Below, piece after piece: positions 9,472-18,637 of a stretch of DNA of 64,000 nt. Position 1 is the first letter of the stretch. Each line of letters starts with the position of its first letter. The stretch comes from Pseudomonas frederiksbergensis. GTDB taxonomy: Bacteria > Pseudomonadota > Gammaproteobacteria > Pseudomonadales > Pseudomonadaceae. The notes beneath the pieces are model-generated. The model searched no databases. It was not told the DNA's origin and was given only the letters and a program-made list of their open reading frames with translations. The translations under genes were made by a program, and so were the position numbers. The stretch is from contig NZ_JQGJ02000002.1 in assembly GCF_000802155.2 (NCBI RefSeq), positions 496,001-560,000 on the forward strand, written 5' to 3'.

Positions 9472-9729
9472 ATGACTCAAGACTTTGAACAGCTCCGTCT
9501 GCAACTTGCGGAAAACATCCGCTCGATGCGACGCGTGAAGAACCTTACCCAGGAGCAATTGGCGCTCATGGCCGAGGTGGATCGTACGTACGTGAGTCAA
9601 ATCGAGCGAGGGGTAGGCAACCCGTCGCTATTGGTTCTCTGCAAACTCGCCAACATTTTCGAGATCAAAACGGATCAGTTGCTCATCGAGTCTGACGCGC
9701 TTGCTCGTACGCTGAGCGCTGAGCGCTGA
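9472..9729 (+). CDS. XRE family helix-turn-helix regulator
   Basis: An 85-residue protein made almost entirely of one helix-turn-helix domain; LTQEQLALMAEVDRTYVSQI and the following ERGVGNPSL are the classical motif (about residues 24-50). Short XRE repressors of this kind are common in ICEs. Its place between the divergent small gene and the second transfer block (120 bases upstream of TIGR03756) suggests it controls one or both, but that is inference. Confidence 0.88.
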   Translation: MTQDFEQLRLQLAENIRSMRRVKNLTQEQLALMAEVDRTYVSQIERGVGNPSLLVLCKLANIFEIKTDQLLIESDALARTLSAER

Positions 9730-9848
9730 ATGACCCTCTGCTGATCTAGAAGGTCGCTGTAAACCGACTATCCTGCGGTCGGCTTTCTCACTGACACCCC
9801 TCTCTCGATCATTGAACCTGTCCAGGCCATACACCCAGAGCCTGGATC

Positions 9849-10805
9849 ATGTCTGCTGCCTGCCCACATATTTCGCCTCAGAAGTTACATCCTTTGGTGC
9901 TGAGCATTCTGCTGGCATCCGGGTCAAGCGTGGCGCTGGATACCGGCAGCATTACCGCCTCCGTGCTTTCTCCAGACTGCATCGAGTACAGGGTCGTCGG
10001 CATCTGCTTCTGGTTGCTCTGCACCCCTTTTGGCTGCACGGTTAAAACCTCAACCAAGGTTCGTCATTTCATTCCTGAACTGGTGGTCTCCAGCTATGCC
10101 ACCACCGGTAGCAATCCGTGGACCGAGATGGCCGCTCTCTCCTCTCCCACCAGCGGTGCGGAAGGTGGCGGTAACCTAATCACGCCGAACACCCAGCGCG
10201 ATAACCTGCCTCGTTTCAAAAATGTTGATGGCATCGGCCACCCCGGAGGCTGGGCCGCCACCCAACTGGCCTCGCAATCCGGCTACGCCTGCGCCAGCGG
10301 CGCCACAGCTTTCATGCCCTACTACCTGAGCACTTTGGACTCACTGGCCTGGCGTCATGGCATCCCGGAAAGCCTTTACCCCGAGTCGCTCGTGCCCGGA
10401 ATCCGTGAAATTGGTCATCAGCTCGCGGGAAACATGTGGGGCAACGTCTATCCCCGGCAAGGATTTCTGGTGCAACCCGACGACTTCAAAGCCGCTGCGG
10501 TGATGGCGCAGCGAGCGGGCGACCTCATTACCCGCAACTGGCAACCGCACGTGTATGTCCCACTCACACCCTTACCACGCGATGGTTACTGGCCGCCTGG
10601 CCCAATCGTTGAAAACAACGCTTCGACCCACAAATGGCAATTGCTCTCCCCTCTGGTTCAACCCACATGTGCCATCTTCCCCTGCGATCCGGTGCAGAGT
10701 GCGGATGGCGGCTACGCCTGGTCGCTGTGGCGTCCCTATAGCTGCTGCAAGCGTGAGGGACAGACCTTCCTGTTCAGCATCGACTTCGAAGGTGGTGCTT
10801 CATGA
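9849..10805 (+). CDS. TIGR03756 family ICE protein (TraU-like)
   Basis: A 318-residue exported protein with a signal peptide ending near SSVALD and many cysteines, including the CFWLLC and YSCCKRE stretches, typical of TraU-like periplasmic assembly factors that need disulfide bonds. It opens the second transfer block. In related elements TIGR03757 comes directly before it; here that position holds the regulator and toxin genes instead. The stop overlaps TIGR03755 by four bases. Confidence 0.9.
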   Translation: MSAACPHISPQKLHPLVLSILLASGSSVALDTGSITASVLSPDCIEYRVVGICFWLLCTPFGCTVKTSTKVRHFIPELVVSSYATTGSNPWTEMAALSSPTSGAEGGGNLITPNTQRDNLPRFKNVDGIGHPGGWAATQLASQSGYACASGATAFMPYYLSTLDSLAWRHGIPESLYPESLVPGIREIGHQLAGNMWGNVYPRQGFLVQPDDFKAAAVMAQRAGDLITRNWQPHVYVPLTPLPRDGYWPPGPIVENNASTHKWQLLSPLVQPTCAIFPCDPVQSADGGYAWSLWRPYSCCKREGQTFLFSIDFEGGAS

Positions 10806-12184
10806 GGCGGCTTCTTGCAGGACCATGGTTGGACCCGATGAGTTTGTTGCTCTGCGGGCTGCTCGCCGTGGTCACGCATACCCATGCCGCCGAGGACGAT
10901 TACCGTCTAGGCACTCAAGGCCAAGTGCTCGACGACCGGGTGATGTACACCATCGGTGGCGGCTCAGCAGCGGGCTCGCCGAGTTCGCTCTATCGTCCCA
11001 ACGGGCTCGGTGTTGGCGGATCCTGGCAGGCAAACATGATGTGCGGAAATATGAGCCTCACCAACACTTTGCAAAACCAGCTGAACGGCGTTACCGAAGG
11101 GTTCCAGCAGATCATGGGCAGCATTGTGCAGAACGCGACCCAAGCTGTGATGTCGCTGCCGGCGATGATCATCCAGCGCGCCAACCCCGGGCTTTATGAG
11201 TTGTTGAGTAATGGGGTGATGCAAGGGCGCATCGACTTCGACCGTTCCAAGCTGACCTGCCAGGCCATGGCCGAGAAGATGGCGGACAAGGTCGGTCAAG
11301 CCGGTTGGGGCGCGCTGGCCAAGAACCAGGAGATGCAGGGCAACCTCGAACAAACCGACGGTGATGCGGTGGCCGCGGTGAAAAACACCGAGGCCCGTAA
11401 CGGCAATAATGGGGTGTCATGGGTCGGCAGGCAGAAGGCTGGAGGTAGCGGACAAACACCCATCCGGGCAACCTCCGATGTGGTGCGCGCGGGCTACAAC
11501 CTGCTGCATAATCGGTCCGTGGATGACAGCGCCTCGATCAGTAGCAGTGATTGCCTGGGCGGCGCTATTTGCCAGGCGTGGACCTCACCCCAGGAGGAAT
11601 CCGAATGGGCTGTTCGAGTGTTGGGTGAGACCGAAGTCGCGACCTGCGACACCTGCGAGACTCTGCGGGCTACCGCTGGCAGCGGACTGACGCCGATGAT
11701 CCAGGAGGCCTACAGTGAACACCTCAAGACCCTGCAAGGATTACTGTCCGGTTCTCTGCAGCCTACTCCTGACAATCTGGGCAAAGCCTCCAGCCCGATG
11801 CTGCCGGTGACCCGTGGTGTGATCGAAGCCCTGCGCGACGATCCTGATCAGGAACTCCTGGCGCGGCGCCTGGCCAGTGAGACGGCCCTGTCCAGCGTAC
11901 TCGACAAAGCGCTCCTGCTATTACGCACGCTGCTGGCAGGCAGCCACGAACCTAACATCGCTTCCGCCGAACCGGCCCAAACGGCCTTGACGAAAAACAT
12001 CGACACTCTGGAGCGTGAAATACGCCTACTGCAGACTGAGCTGCAGGTCCGGCAAATGTTGGCTACCAATACCGCCAGCCTGGTACTCGATCGACATGCC
12101 GGAGGTGCCGATGCTTCGCGTACCGTCGAACAAGGCGACCCCGAGCCTGGCCGACTCAATGATGCTGACGCCAGGAACAAGTGA
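10802..12184 (+). CDS. TIGR03755 family ICE protein
   Basis: A 460-residue protein with an N-terminal hydrophobic signal segment (cleavage probably near THAAED) and a long soluble region with a Cys-containing part around residues 250-285 (SDCLG, TCDTCE). The C-terminal third is helical. By position it lies where pilus assembly proteins of the TraH/TraN type occur in F-like operons. It overlaps TIGR03756 by four bases and ends three bases before the next gene. Confidence 0.9.
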   Translation: MRRLLAGPWLDPMSLLLCGLLAVVTHTHAAEDDYRLGTQGQVLDDRVMYTIGGGSAAGSPSSLYRPNGLGVGGSWQANMMCGNMSLTNTLQNQLNGVTEGFQQIMGSIVQNATQAVMSLPAMIIQRANPGLYELLSNGVMQGRIDFDRSKLTCQAMAEKMADKVGQAGWGALAKNQEMQGNLEQTDGDAVAAVKNTEARNGNNGVSWVGRQKAGGSGQTPIRATSDVVRAGYNLLHNRSVDDSASISSSDCLGGAICQAWTSPQEESEWAVRVLGETEVATCDTCETLRATAGSGLTPMIQEAYSEHLKTLQGLLSGSLQPTPDNLGKASSPMLPVTRGVIEALRDDPDQELLARRLASETALSSVLDKALLLLRTLLAGSHEPNIASAEPAQTALTKNIDTLEREIRLLQTELQVRQMLATNTASLVLDRHAGGADASRTVEQGDPEPGRLNDADARNK

Positions 12185-12187
12185 GCC

Positions 12188-12496
12188 ATGAAACGCTCAC
12201 CGCTATTCACTTTGCTGTCAAGTCTAGGGATCGCCGCAGGGATGATTCTGACCGCCGCACTGATCGCCTGGATCGGCTGCACTGCGCTGGGTAGTTTCGG
12301 GGGCTGGCAGAAAGCCTTGGAATCGATACGGCCTTATTTGCGGTGGTGGCGTGTCCTGCTTTACGGCGTTCTCTTTGCACTCTGGTGGGACCTGCTGAGG
12401 CGCCACCGACATCGACCACAGGACCGACTGCGCGTGAAACGCGCCGGGACATTAGGGTTCTTGATCTTTACCTGCGTCGAGCTCACTCGATTGTGA
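12188..12496 (+). CDS. Small ICE membrane protein, 102 aa
   Basis: A small protein with three hydrophobic stretches (about residues 10-35, 55-67 and 86-100) and a basic loop RRHRHRPQDR in between. I know it only as the unnamed gene regularly found between TIGR03755 and TraG in this ICE family. It is tightly packed between its neighbours, so it is almost certainly cotranscribed with them. Confidence 0.8.
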   Translation: MKRSPLFTLLSSLGIAAGMILTAALIAWIGCTALGSFGGWQKALESIRPYLRWWRVLLYGVLFALWWDLLRRHRHRPQDRLRVKRAGTLGFLIFTCVELTRL

Positions 12497-12506
12497 GGTC
12501 ACCACC

Positions 12507-14045
12507 ATGCGCATGAGCACCAACAGCTACCTGGAGTTTTACCTCTCCCTGCTGGCATGGATCATCAACAACGGTATCTGGAACGTCCTGTCCGATACTG
12601 GACTGTTCGCCGCACCCTTCGGCGCGATCATCCTGCAAGAGTGGTTGTCGGCCCGCCAGCAAGGCGCGGATGAAGGCAACAAGGGATTGCTCTCTGTACC
12701 GCGGATAGAGAACCGGCTGTGGCTGGCCTACATCGTCGTCTTGTTCGGCTGCGCGCCGGTCTTTCCATTGAGCCTCACGTCAATGGCGTTCGATGATGCA
12801 GCGAGCCAGCGCTGCGGTATCAGTGTGGCTAAGCCAGCAGAAACCGCCTGGGGGATCACCTTCAATACCATCGGCGCACGCTCCGCCAACGTGCCAATCT
12901 GGTGGTTTCTGGTACACGCCTTGAGCAAAGGCGTGACCGCGGCGGCCACCGCCTCCATCCCCTGTGCACCGGATATCCGACAAATGCGCATGGAAATCGA
13001 CAGTTCGCGCATCGATAGCCAGGTTTTGCTACAGGAAGTCGCCGACTTCACTCGCGATTGCTACGGCTATTCCCGCTCTCGACTGTTCACCAACCGTCCA
13101 CAGCTGGACAAGGGGCAAAGCCATGACTCTTCCTGGATCGGCTCAAGCTACTTTCTCGACACTCCGGGCTACTACGACACTGATCGCTCACGGACACCGC
13201 GAGTCAGTTGGCCCTATGATGAAACCCGTGATGTTTCCTTGCCACGGCTGGAGAATGGCGCGGGCTACCCCACTTGCAAACAGTGGTGGAATGACAGCAG
13301 TGTCGGGTTGCGCGAGCGCTTGATCGAGCAAGTCGATCCTTCGCTGCTGACTCAGCTGAAAGGCTGGTTGACTGGCCGCTCAAGCAACGAAATCGAGGAT
13401 GCCACCCTGCGCGAACTGGTCAGCCCGCGCCAACAATCGATGTCCATGTCGCCCGGACAGGTGTACCAGGACTATGGCTCCAGTGCTCGCGGTGGGTCGA
13501 TCAATCAGGGGCTCAACAACCTGGCCACCAACACCGGGCTGGCCCTTGGCTCCTTCAGCAACTTCCCAGCAATGAATGCACTATGTGCCGCCCTGCCCAT
13601 GGTGCAGGCTTTCCTGATCATGGGCGTCATCATCAGCCTGCCACTGGTCCTACTGGTCAGTACCTACCAGCTAAAGACCGTCATGACGGTGACGTTCGCG
13701 CTGTTCACGTTGCACATGCTGACCTTCTGGTGGGAGTTAGCCCGCTGGGTCGACTCCAGCATGCTCGATACCTTGTACAACCAAGTATCGGCATCCAATC
13801 AGGCGCTGCTGTCGCTGCCGACATCCGGATTTATGGATGGAACGGTCACGGCGCAGGTGATTGAGTATGTGATGGGGGCGATGTTCTTGGTTCTGCCAGG
13901 ACTATTTCTAGTTGCCATGAGCTGGGCAGGCTACTCAATTGGCAGCAGCCTTGAAGGGATGCTAGGAAGTGCGAGCAAGGCAGCGCATGGCGCGGCAAGC
14001 AAAGGCACAGATCAGTTGACGGGAGCTACGAAAAGGATCATCTGA
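12507..14045 (+). CDS. traG: TraG N-terminal domain conjugal transfer protein
   Basis: A 512-residue inner-membrane protein. Hydrophobic helices occur near the start (about 30-45 and 70-95), and in the second half at about 370-410 and 455-475. A large polar loop carries several cysteines. TraG-type proteins help pilus assembly and mating-pair stabilisation; this one corresponds to the N-terminal membrane region only, as is usual for the ICE family. Two in-frame ATGs (12507 and 12513) are both possible. It is the last plus-strand transfer gene and converges with DUF3742, overlapping it by 8 bases. Confidence 0.88.
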   Translation: MRMSTNSYLEFYLSLLAWIINNGIWNVLSDTGLFAAPFGAIILQEWLSARQQGADEGNKGLLSVPRIENRLWLAYIVVLFGCAPVFPLSLTSMAFDDAASQRCGISVAKPAETAWGITFNTIGARSANVPIWWFLVHALSKGVTAAATASIPCAPDIRQMRMEIDSSRIDSQVLLQEVADFTRDCYGYSRSRLFTNRPQLDKGQSHDSSWIGSSYFLDTPGYYDTDRSRTPRVSWPYDETRDVSLPRLENGAGYPTCKQWWNDSSVGLRERLIEQVDPSLLTQLKGWLTGRSSNEIEDATLRELVSPRQQSMSMSPGQVYQDYGSSARGGSINQGLNNLATNTGLALGSFSNFPAMNALCAALPMVQAFLIMGVIISLPLVLLVSTYQLKTVMTVTFALFTLHMLTFWWELARWVDSSMLDTLYNQVSASNQALLSLPTSGFMDGTVTAQVIEYVMGAMFLVLPGLFLVAMSWAGYSIGSSLEGMLGSASKAAHGAASKGTDQLTGATKRII

Positions 14046-14448
14046 CGTCACTACTCGATGATTTGGAATGCCCGATGTAATGACCGTTGTCGTCGTAATT
14101 GCCTAGATAGGAGTTGGCCCCTAAAAAGTCTGGACCTGGATCATTGCCTTCAAGATCCGCGTCAATGGCAGCCTTGGACAACAGGAGACCAATCACAGCA
14201 ACCATCGTTACGACAGAAGCGACCAACCAGAAACCGATAAAGAGCAACCCAAGAATGAGTGCCAGCTTCGTAACCAGAAAGCTCCCACGAACCAATAGCC
14301 CACCCGCAGGCATACCTGTCGCCACCGCACGTTTAGCCATACGAGATTCAAATCCTTTCAACCTGCGATAAACACGTTTTACCGACATACCGCATGCATA
14401 TGCCCAGCGGTGTGCGCGGGAGATCTGAAGTGGATGCTGAGCCGGCAT
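14038..14448 (-). CDS. DUF3742 family ICE protein
   Basis: A 136-residue protein with a basic N-terminal half (RRLKGFESRMAKRA), one long hydrophobic segment (LILGLLFIGFWLVASVV plus continuation) and a polar tail rich in Gly and Asn. This agrees with DUF3742 proteins, which follow traG in convergent orientation in these elements. The ATG at 14448 has GAGGG at good spacing; an internal ATG at 14388 does not. Function unknown. Confidence 0.8.
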   Translation of the reverse strand: MPAQHPLQISRAHRWAYACGMSVKRVYRRLKGFESRMAKRAVATGMPAGGLLVRGSFLVTKLALILGLLFIGFWLVASVVTMVAVIGLLLSKAAIDADLEGNDPGPDFLGANSYLGNYDDNGHYIGHSKSSSSDVR

Positions 14449-14831
14449 GGTTACGCCCTCTTCTGAGCGTGTTCCTGTGGAAATCGAGATTACAGACTAC
14501 TACTGAAAACCGCCCATGCTTAACCGTTTATCAGTTTACCTAGCCGAAAACTCTTCACTGGAAGACAGAAGACGCAGCTCGTGCACCAGCGGCTCTATGG
14601 CCGTTGACCCGTCCATATCATCCAGCTACATAGAGGGTACGGATCGCTGTTATCGACAGCACCTTCCCAGGTAGCCAGAGCCTTCAAAGCTACGTCACTC
14701 CGGTGATGGTTCCCCCCAAGTGCGATTAGCGTTCGGTGGCTCGCACGGTCACGCTTCACGGTGATGAACGCCTACTGCTCTCCCGAGCGTCTTTCGAGCT
14801 CGGCTCGTCCTAACCCCTCTTGTTTTTCTTC

Positions 14832-14897
14832 AACCCAACGCGGGGAATTCTTTCCCCTATGGGACAGGTTTCTTCGCGCTATCAACGGAGGCACACC
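14832..14897 (+). promoter_or_regulatory. Hairpin leader 1, upstream of the 109-aa gene
   Basis: The 450-base gap from 14449 to 14897 has no gene. Its last 66 bases contain ACCCAACGCGGGGAA, a GGGGAA/TTCCCC hairpin (14842-14847 with 14852-14857, loop TTCT), then GGGACAGG and a C/T-rich stretch, ending in an AACGGAGG ribosome binding site. A sequence with the same order of elements stands before the ArdC-like gene (15293-15357). The hairpin starts 56 bases before the ATG here and 54 there. I infer a shared regulatory leader, possibly a protein-binding or structured RNA element. Confidence 0.55.
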
Positions 14898-15227
14898 ATG
14901 TCCGACTCACTCACAAGCGAAGCACTGAACACTCTGCGCTTGCCCATTGTGTTCACTCCAGACGCGTGGCAACACGCAGTATTGCTCGATGGTTCAAATC
15001 ATCCTGAAAAGCTGCAGCTCGATAGGCTGAGCAACGTCGTACGCGCAGCCTTCAAAGCTCACCTGGCCGATCCAAACGCACCCTACGTGGTGTTCGAGAT
15101 AGCTAAGTTCGGCTCAGTGAGTGATGCAGAACATAAACCACTGCTGCGACTGAGCCTCAGCCTGCTTCAGGTATCAGACCAACCTAACGCCCTACTGATA
15201 GCGCTTGCGAAAGAGCAGCAACGCTGA
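14898..15227 (+). CDS. Hypothetical ICE protein, 109 aa
   Basis: A soluble, acidic protein starting MSDSLTSEALNTLRLPIVFT at 14898, behind the ribosome binding site AACGGAGG. The frame is open further upstream but passes through the leader, so the longer start is unlikely. No motif recognised. It shares its type of leader with the next gene, which encodes an ArdC-like protein, so the two may be co-regulated and used at the same stage of transfer. Confidence 0.7.
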   Translation: MSDSLTSEALNTLRLPIVFTPDAWQHAVLLDGSNHPEKLQLDRLSNVVRAAFKAHLADPNAPYVVFEIAKFGSVSDAEHKPLLRLSLSLLQVSDQPNALLIALAKEQQR

Positions 15228-15292
15228 CCGCAAACGGCCATACCCGACCACTGATCCAACTCAGGCTATACGCAGTCCTGCACCAATCCAAC

Positions 15293-15357
15293 CAATACCC
15301 ACCGGGGAACCCTCCCCGACGGGCAAGGCGTTCCTCCGGTTTTTCGAGGGAAATGCC
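15293..15357 (+). promoter_or_regulatory. Hairpin leader 2, upstream of the ArdC-like gene
   Basis: This stretch contains ACCCACCGGGGAA, a GGGG/CCCC hairpin (15304-15307 with 15314-15317), then GGGCAAGG, a pyrimidine-rich run and the ribosome binding site GAGGG. The order and spacing repeat leader 1 some 450 bases upstream. Confidence 0.55.
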
Positions 15358-16320
15358 ATGCGCAATATTTACCAAGACGTGACAAACAAGATCGTTACCG
15401 CGTTAGACCAAGGCGTAGCGCCCTGGATCAAGCCCTGGTCCTCAAGTGGCTCAGCCGACGTCGGTCATCACCAACCCTATCCCATCAACGCCATCACCCA
15501 GCGTCCCTATTCGGGCATCAATTTACCGCTGCTCTGGACCGAGGCTAGGTTGCAGGGGTTCACTCAAGATCGTTGGCTCACCTTCAACCAAGCCAAAAAA
15601 GCCGGCGGGCACATCCGTAAGGGTGAGCACAGCACCCTTGCCGTGCTCTACAAACCGATGGAGCGCGAGAAACAGACCGAATCAGGCCAACCCGTACTTG
15701 ATGAGAACGGTCAGCCCAAGGTCGCTCACTTTGGCATTCTCAGGACGCATTTTCTGTTCAACATCGAGCAAACGGAGGGGCTCGAAACACTCAACGAAAC
15801 GGTGCTCGAGACGGAATCGAGCGATCCCTTCTTCCCTAACGCTGCTGCAGAAAGTTTGTTGCTAAGTTCGGGCGCAAATATCATTCATCGATTTTCCGAC
15901 GAAGCCTTTTACCACCCGATCAGGGATCTCATCCAACTGCCGACAAAAGCGCAGTTTCACGATCAAGGTGGATACTACGCCACCGCGCTTCACGAGCTGA
16001 CGCACTGGACCGGACACTACTCTCGATTGCAGCGCGAAGGCGTAACCTCTCCGTGTCCATTTGGCTCGCCATACTATGCATTTGAAGAGTTGATCGCCGA
16101 AATGGGGGCCGCTTTTTTATGTGCCTACGCCGGTATACGGGGAGAGCTTCGGCACGAGGGCTATATCGACTCCTGGCTCGGCCTGCTCAAGGCTGACAAC
16201 CGCGCGATTTTCCGCGCCAGTGGCCAGGCCCGATGCGCTTCGGAATATGTGCTCAACCTGGAGCAGCAACGGAAGCAGACGGTAATGGATGACTCGCGAT
16301 GCATGAACGATGGAGCCTGA
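15358..16320 (+). CDS. ardC: ArdC-like antirestriction protein with zincin metallopeptidase domain
   Basis: A 320-residue protein. The N-terminal half resembles the single-strand DNA-binding domain (DUF1738) of ArdC proteins, starting MRNIYQDVTNKIVTALDQGV and containing PYSGIN. The C-terminal half carries the zinc-binding HELTHWTGH at about residues 212-220 and a second conserved segment FEELIAEMGAAF. ArdC proteins protect incoming plasmid DNA against host restriction. The start at 15358 follows GAGGG. A strong terminator follows at 16351-16378. Confidence 0.9.
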   Translation: MRNIYQDVTNKIVTALDQGVAPWIKPWSSSGSADVGHHQPYPINAITQRPYSGINLPLLWTEARLQGFTQDRWLTFNQAKKAGGHIRKGEHSTLAVLYKPMEREKQTESGQPVLDENGQPKVAHFGILRTHFLFNIEQTEGLETLNETVLETESSDPFFPNAAAESLLLSSGANIIHRFSDEAFYHPIRDLIQLPTKAQFHDQGGYYATALHELTHWTGHYSRLQREGVTSPCPFGSPYYAFEELIAEMGAAFLCAYAGIRGELRHEGYIDSWLGLLKADNRAIFRASGQARCASEYVLNLEQQRKQTVMDDSRCMNDGA

Positions 16321-16350
16321 TCGTCACCTCACTGCTGCAAACACTTCATA

Positions 16351-16378
16351 GGGTCCAACACGAATTGGACCCCTTTTT
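16351..16378 (+). terminator. Rho-independent terminator after ardC
   Basis: GGGTCCAA (16351-16358) pairs perfectly with TTGGACCC (16365-16372) across a six-base loop, followed by CTTTTT. It lies 31 bases after the ardC stop. Confidence 0.92.
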
Positions 16379-16454
16379 CTATGCCCAGAAAAATCCCCAC
16401 ACTGCGGAGCTCTGACGCAATGAATATAAGGTAATCCCGTACCGCAGTACGCCG

Positions 16455-16649
16455 TTACGTATCCAGATTCTCCGCCAGGTAATCCACCAGATCGAGTGGA
16501 CTTCGGCTGTCGATCACCTTGTAGATCAGATCACGTTTGCTGCGCGGTAGCTTCTTGACCACGCTCTTAGCCGAGGCCCTGACGGCTTCGTCTGTTCCAT
16601 GGATACGTGCCGCGAGCAGCAGTATGAGCGTGGCGTCAGTGAGGTTCAT
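16455..16649 (-). CDS. Small hypothetical ICE protein, 64 aa
   Basis: A 64-residue helical protein beginning MNLTDATLILLLAARIHGTD and ending in SPLDLVDYLAENLDT. The start at 16649 leaves out an upstream extension with unlikely composition. No known domain. It is divergent from the relaxase gene; the shared gap of 228 bases is where an origin of transfer could lie. Confidence 0.6.
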   Translation of the reverse strand: MNLTDATLILLLAARIHGTDEAVRASAKSVVKKLPRSKRDLIYKVIDSRSPLDLVDYLAENLDT

Positions 16650-16877
16650 GGCAAGACCCGATAAAATTCGCACCGCAGTGTACCGACACCTTCCTTTTTC
16701 GTACCAGCATGCGCATCCAATAAAACGGCACCAGGACAAATCGACATTCCGATTGCCGCACAAAGGGAAACGCGTCAAAAGGACCGGTAAGGGTTGGAAG
16801 GGAATGGGGAGTCAAGGGTAAGAGCCCTATCCGAAAAGGCTGAAAGGCCACTGACTCTGGCACTTCCCGGGAGGACC
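16650..16877. other. Relaxase upstream region, candidate location of oriT
   Basis: No gene lies in this 228-base gap next to the MobH relaxase. In related elements oriT lies near the relaxase gene. The stretch holds purine-rich runs (around 16775-16820) and the ribosome binding site GGGAGG of the relaxase, but I see no clear long inverted repeat or known nick motif, so this is only a place to look. Confidence 0.25.
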
Positions 16878-18605
16878 ATGATGCTCAGTCTGTTTCGACA
16901 CAAAAGGCAAAAGCCTCCTCCGTCACCCACCATAAACGTCGCCGATGGGTACCTGCCCATCGAATCGTCCCAGCGCTTGTTAGCAGCCGAGCATCGCCGC
17001 CAGTTGCTTGATCGCATTTGGCAGTACACCGCCCTCTCCCATCCGCAATTCAGCCAGCTCTATTTAAATCCGATCCATCGCTACGCCGAGCTGGTCCAGC
17101 AGCTTCCAGCCAGCGAGACGCACCACCATGCTTATCTTGGCGGCATGCTAGACCATGGGTTGGAACTGGTCGCTTGTAGTTTGAAATTGCGTCAGTCGTA
17201 TCTGCTTCCCACCGGCGCCGCACCCGAAGACCAAGCAGCCCAGACCGACGCTTGGTCCGCTGGCATCGCCTATGGTGCATTGCTCCATGACATCGGCAAG
17301 ATCGCCGTGGACCTGCTGGTCGAACGCCAGGATGGCCGTGTCTGGCATCCTTGGCAGGGCCCGCTGGATCAGCCTTACCGTTTTCGCTACTTCAAGGATC
17401 GTGACTACCACCTGCACGGCGCAGCCGCGGGCTTGCTCTACACCCAGATTCTCGACCGCTCAATCCTCGACTGGCTCAGTGGATTTCCATCGCTCTGGGC
17501 CAACCTACTGTATGTCCTAGCAGGTCAGTATGAACGTGCCGGCGTGCTCGGTGAGCTGGTAATGCAGGCAGACCGTGTTTCCACCGCGCAGAACATCGGT
17601 GGTAACCCGAGCAAGGCACTGCAAGCACCGATTCATTCGCTGCAACATCACTTGATCAGCGGACTGCGTCATTTGGTTCAGCACGAGCTGAAACTCAACC
17701 AGCCCGGTGCCGCAGGGTGGCTGACCCAGGACGCGCTCTGGCTCGTCAGCAAGACGGTTACAGACAAGCTACGAGCCTATCTGCTGTCGCAATCGATTGA
17801 GGGCATTCCCTCGTCCAATCTCGCGGTGTTCGATGAACTGCAATCGCATGGGCTGGTCGAGTCGACTCCAGAAGGTAAAGCGATCTGGACTGCATTAGTC
17901 GCCCAGGGAAACTGGCAGCAGAGTTTTACCTTTTTGCGCATCCAACCAGCACTGATTTGGGGGAACGAAGACCGGCCTGAGGCTTTCAGCGGAACGGTGA
18001 GCATTGCGACCCATGACCACTCAACTGGCACCCCGCTACCAACACCAACGCCCGAGACAGCCAGTACAAGATCAGGTCAAAGTCAACCGCAGCCGGATAC
18101 CCGGATGGTAGAGGATGCCGACTACCTCGGTGCGCTGCTGGACATGTTCGAATTGGAAGCGCCTGAGGGCAGAGACGCACTGTCAGAAAGTACTGTCGAA
18201 ACTTCGACGCTTCAATCGGATAGCCCAGGCCAAACATTTCTGAATTGGGTCAAGGAAGGCATTCTCAGCCACAAGCTGATCATCAACGACAGCAAGGCCA
18301 AAATCCACACGGTGAGTGGCAGCGTATTGCTGGTCACGCCAGGCCTCTTCCAACGCTACGCGCAGGAGTTTCCCGGTATCTCTCAGGGCACCTGCCAAGA
18401 GATCGAAGAATGGCGTTGGGTGCAAAAGCAGTTTGAGAAGCTGAGGATTCACAAGAAGCGAGACAACGGTCTAAATATCTGGACATGCCAAGTGCAAGGC
18501 CCTAGGAAGAAAACAACTTTGAAGGGCTACTTGATTGAGGATCCCAAGCTATTTTTTGAATTGATGCCTCTCGATAATCCTTTTCTTAAAATCGAAACGA
18601 ATTAG
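16878..18605 (+). CDS. traI: MobH family relaxase (TraI, TIGR03760)
   Basis: A 575-residue relaxase that would nick oriT and lead the transferred strand. The N-terminal TraI_2 domain shows the HHHAYLGGMLDHG motif near residue 82 and the HD-type LLHDIGK near residue 135, both metal-binding hallmarks of MobH. A low-complexity linker (about 400-425, rich in Pro and Thr) separates a C-terminal domain. I start at the ATG at 16878, which follows GGGAGG; an earlier in-frame start at 16794 would add 28 residues of unlikely composition. The integrase that often follows in such elements is absent. Confidence 0.93.
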   Translation: MMLSLFRHKRQKPPPSPTINVADGYLPIESSQRLLAAEHRRQLLDRIWQYTALSHPQFSQLYLNPIHRYAELVQQLPASETHHHAYLGGMLDHGLELVACSLKLRQSYLLPTGAAPEDQAAQTDAWSAGIAYGALLHDIGKIAVDLLVERQDGRVWHPWQGPLDQPYRFRYFKDRDYHLHGAAAGLLYTQILDRSILDWLSGFPSLWANLLYVLAGQYERAGVLGELVMQADRVSTAQNIGGNPSKALQAPIHSLQHHLISGLRHLVQHELKLNQPGAAGWLTQDALWLVSKTVTDKLRAYLLSQSIEGIPSSNLAVFDELQSHGLVESTPEGKAIWTALVAQGNWQQSFTFLRIQPALIWGNEDRPEAFSGTVSIATHDHSTGTPLPTPTPETASTRSGQSQPQPDTRMVEDADYLGALLDMFELEAPEGRDALSESTVETSTLQSDSPGQTFLNWVKEGILSHKLIINDSKAKIHTVSGSVLLVTPGLFQRYAQEFPGISQGTCQEIEEWRWVQKQFEKLRIHKKRDNGLNIWTCQVQGPRKKTTLKGYLIEDPKLFFELMPLDNPFLKIETN

Positions 18606-18637
18606 GTATCCGGAGTGCCCCATTGGTCGTCCCTTGC

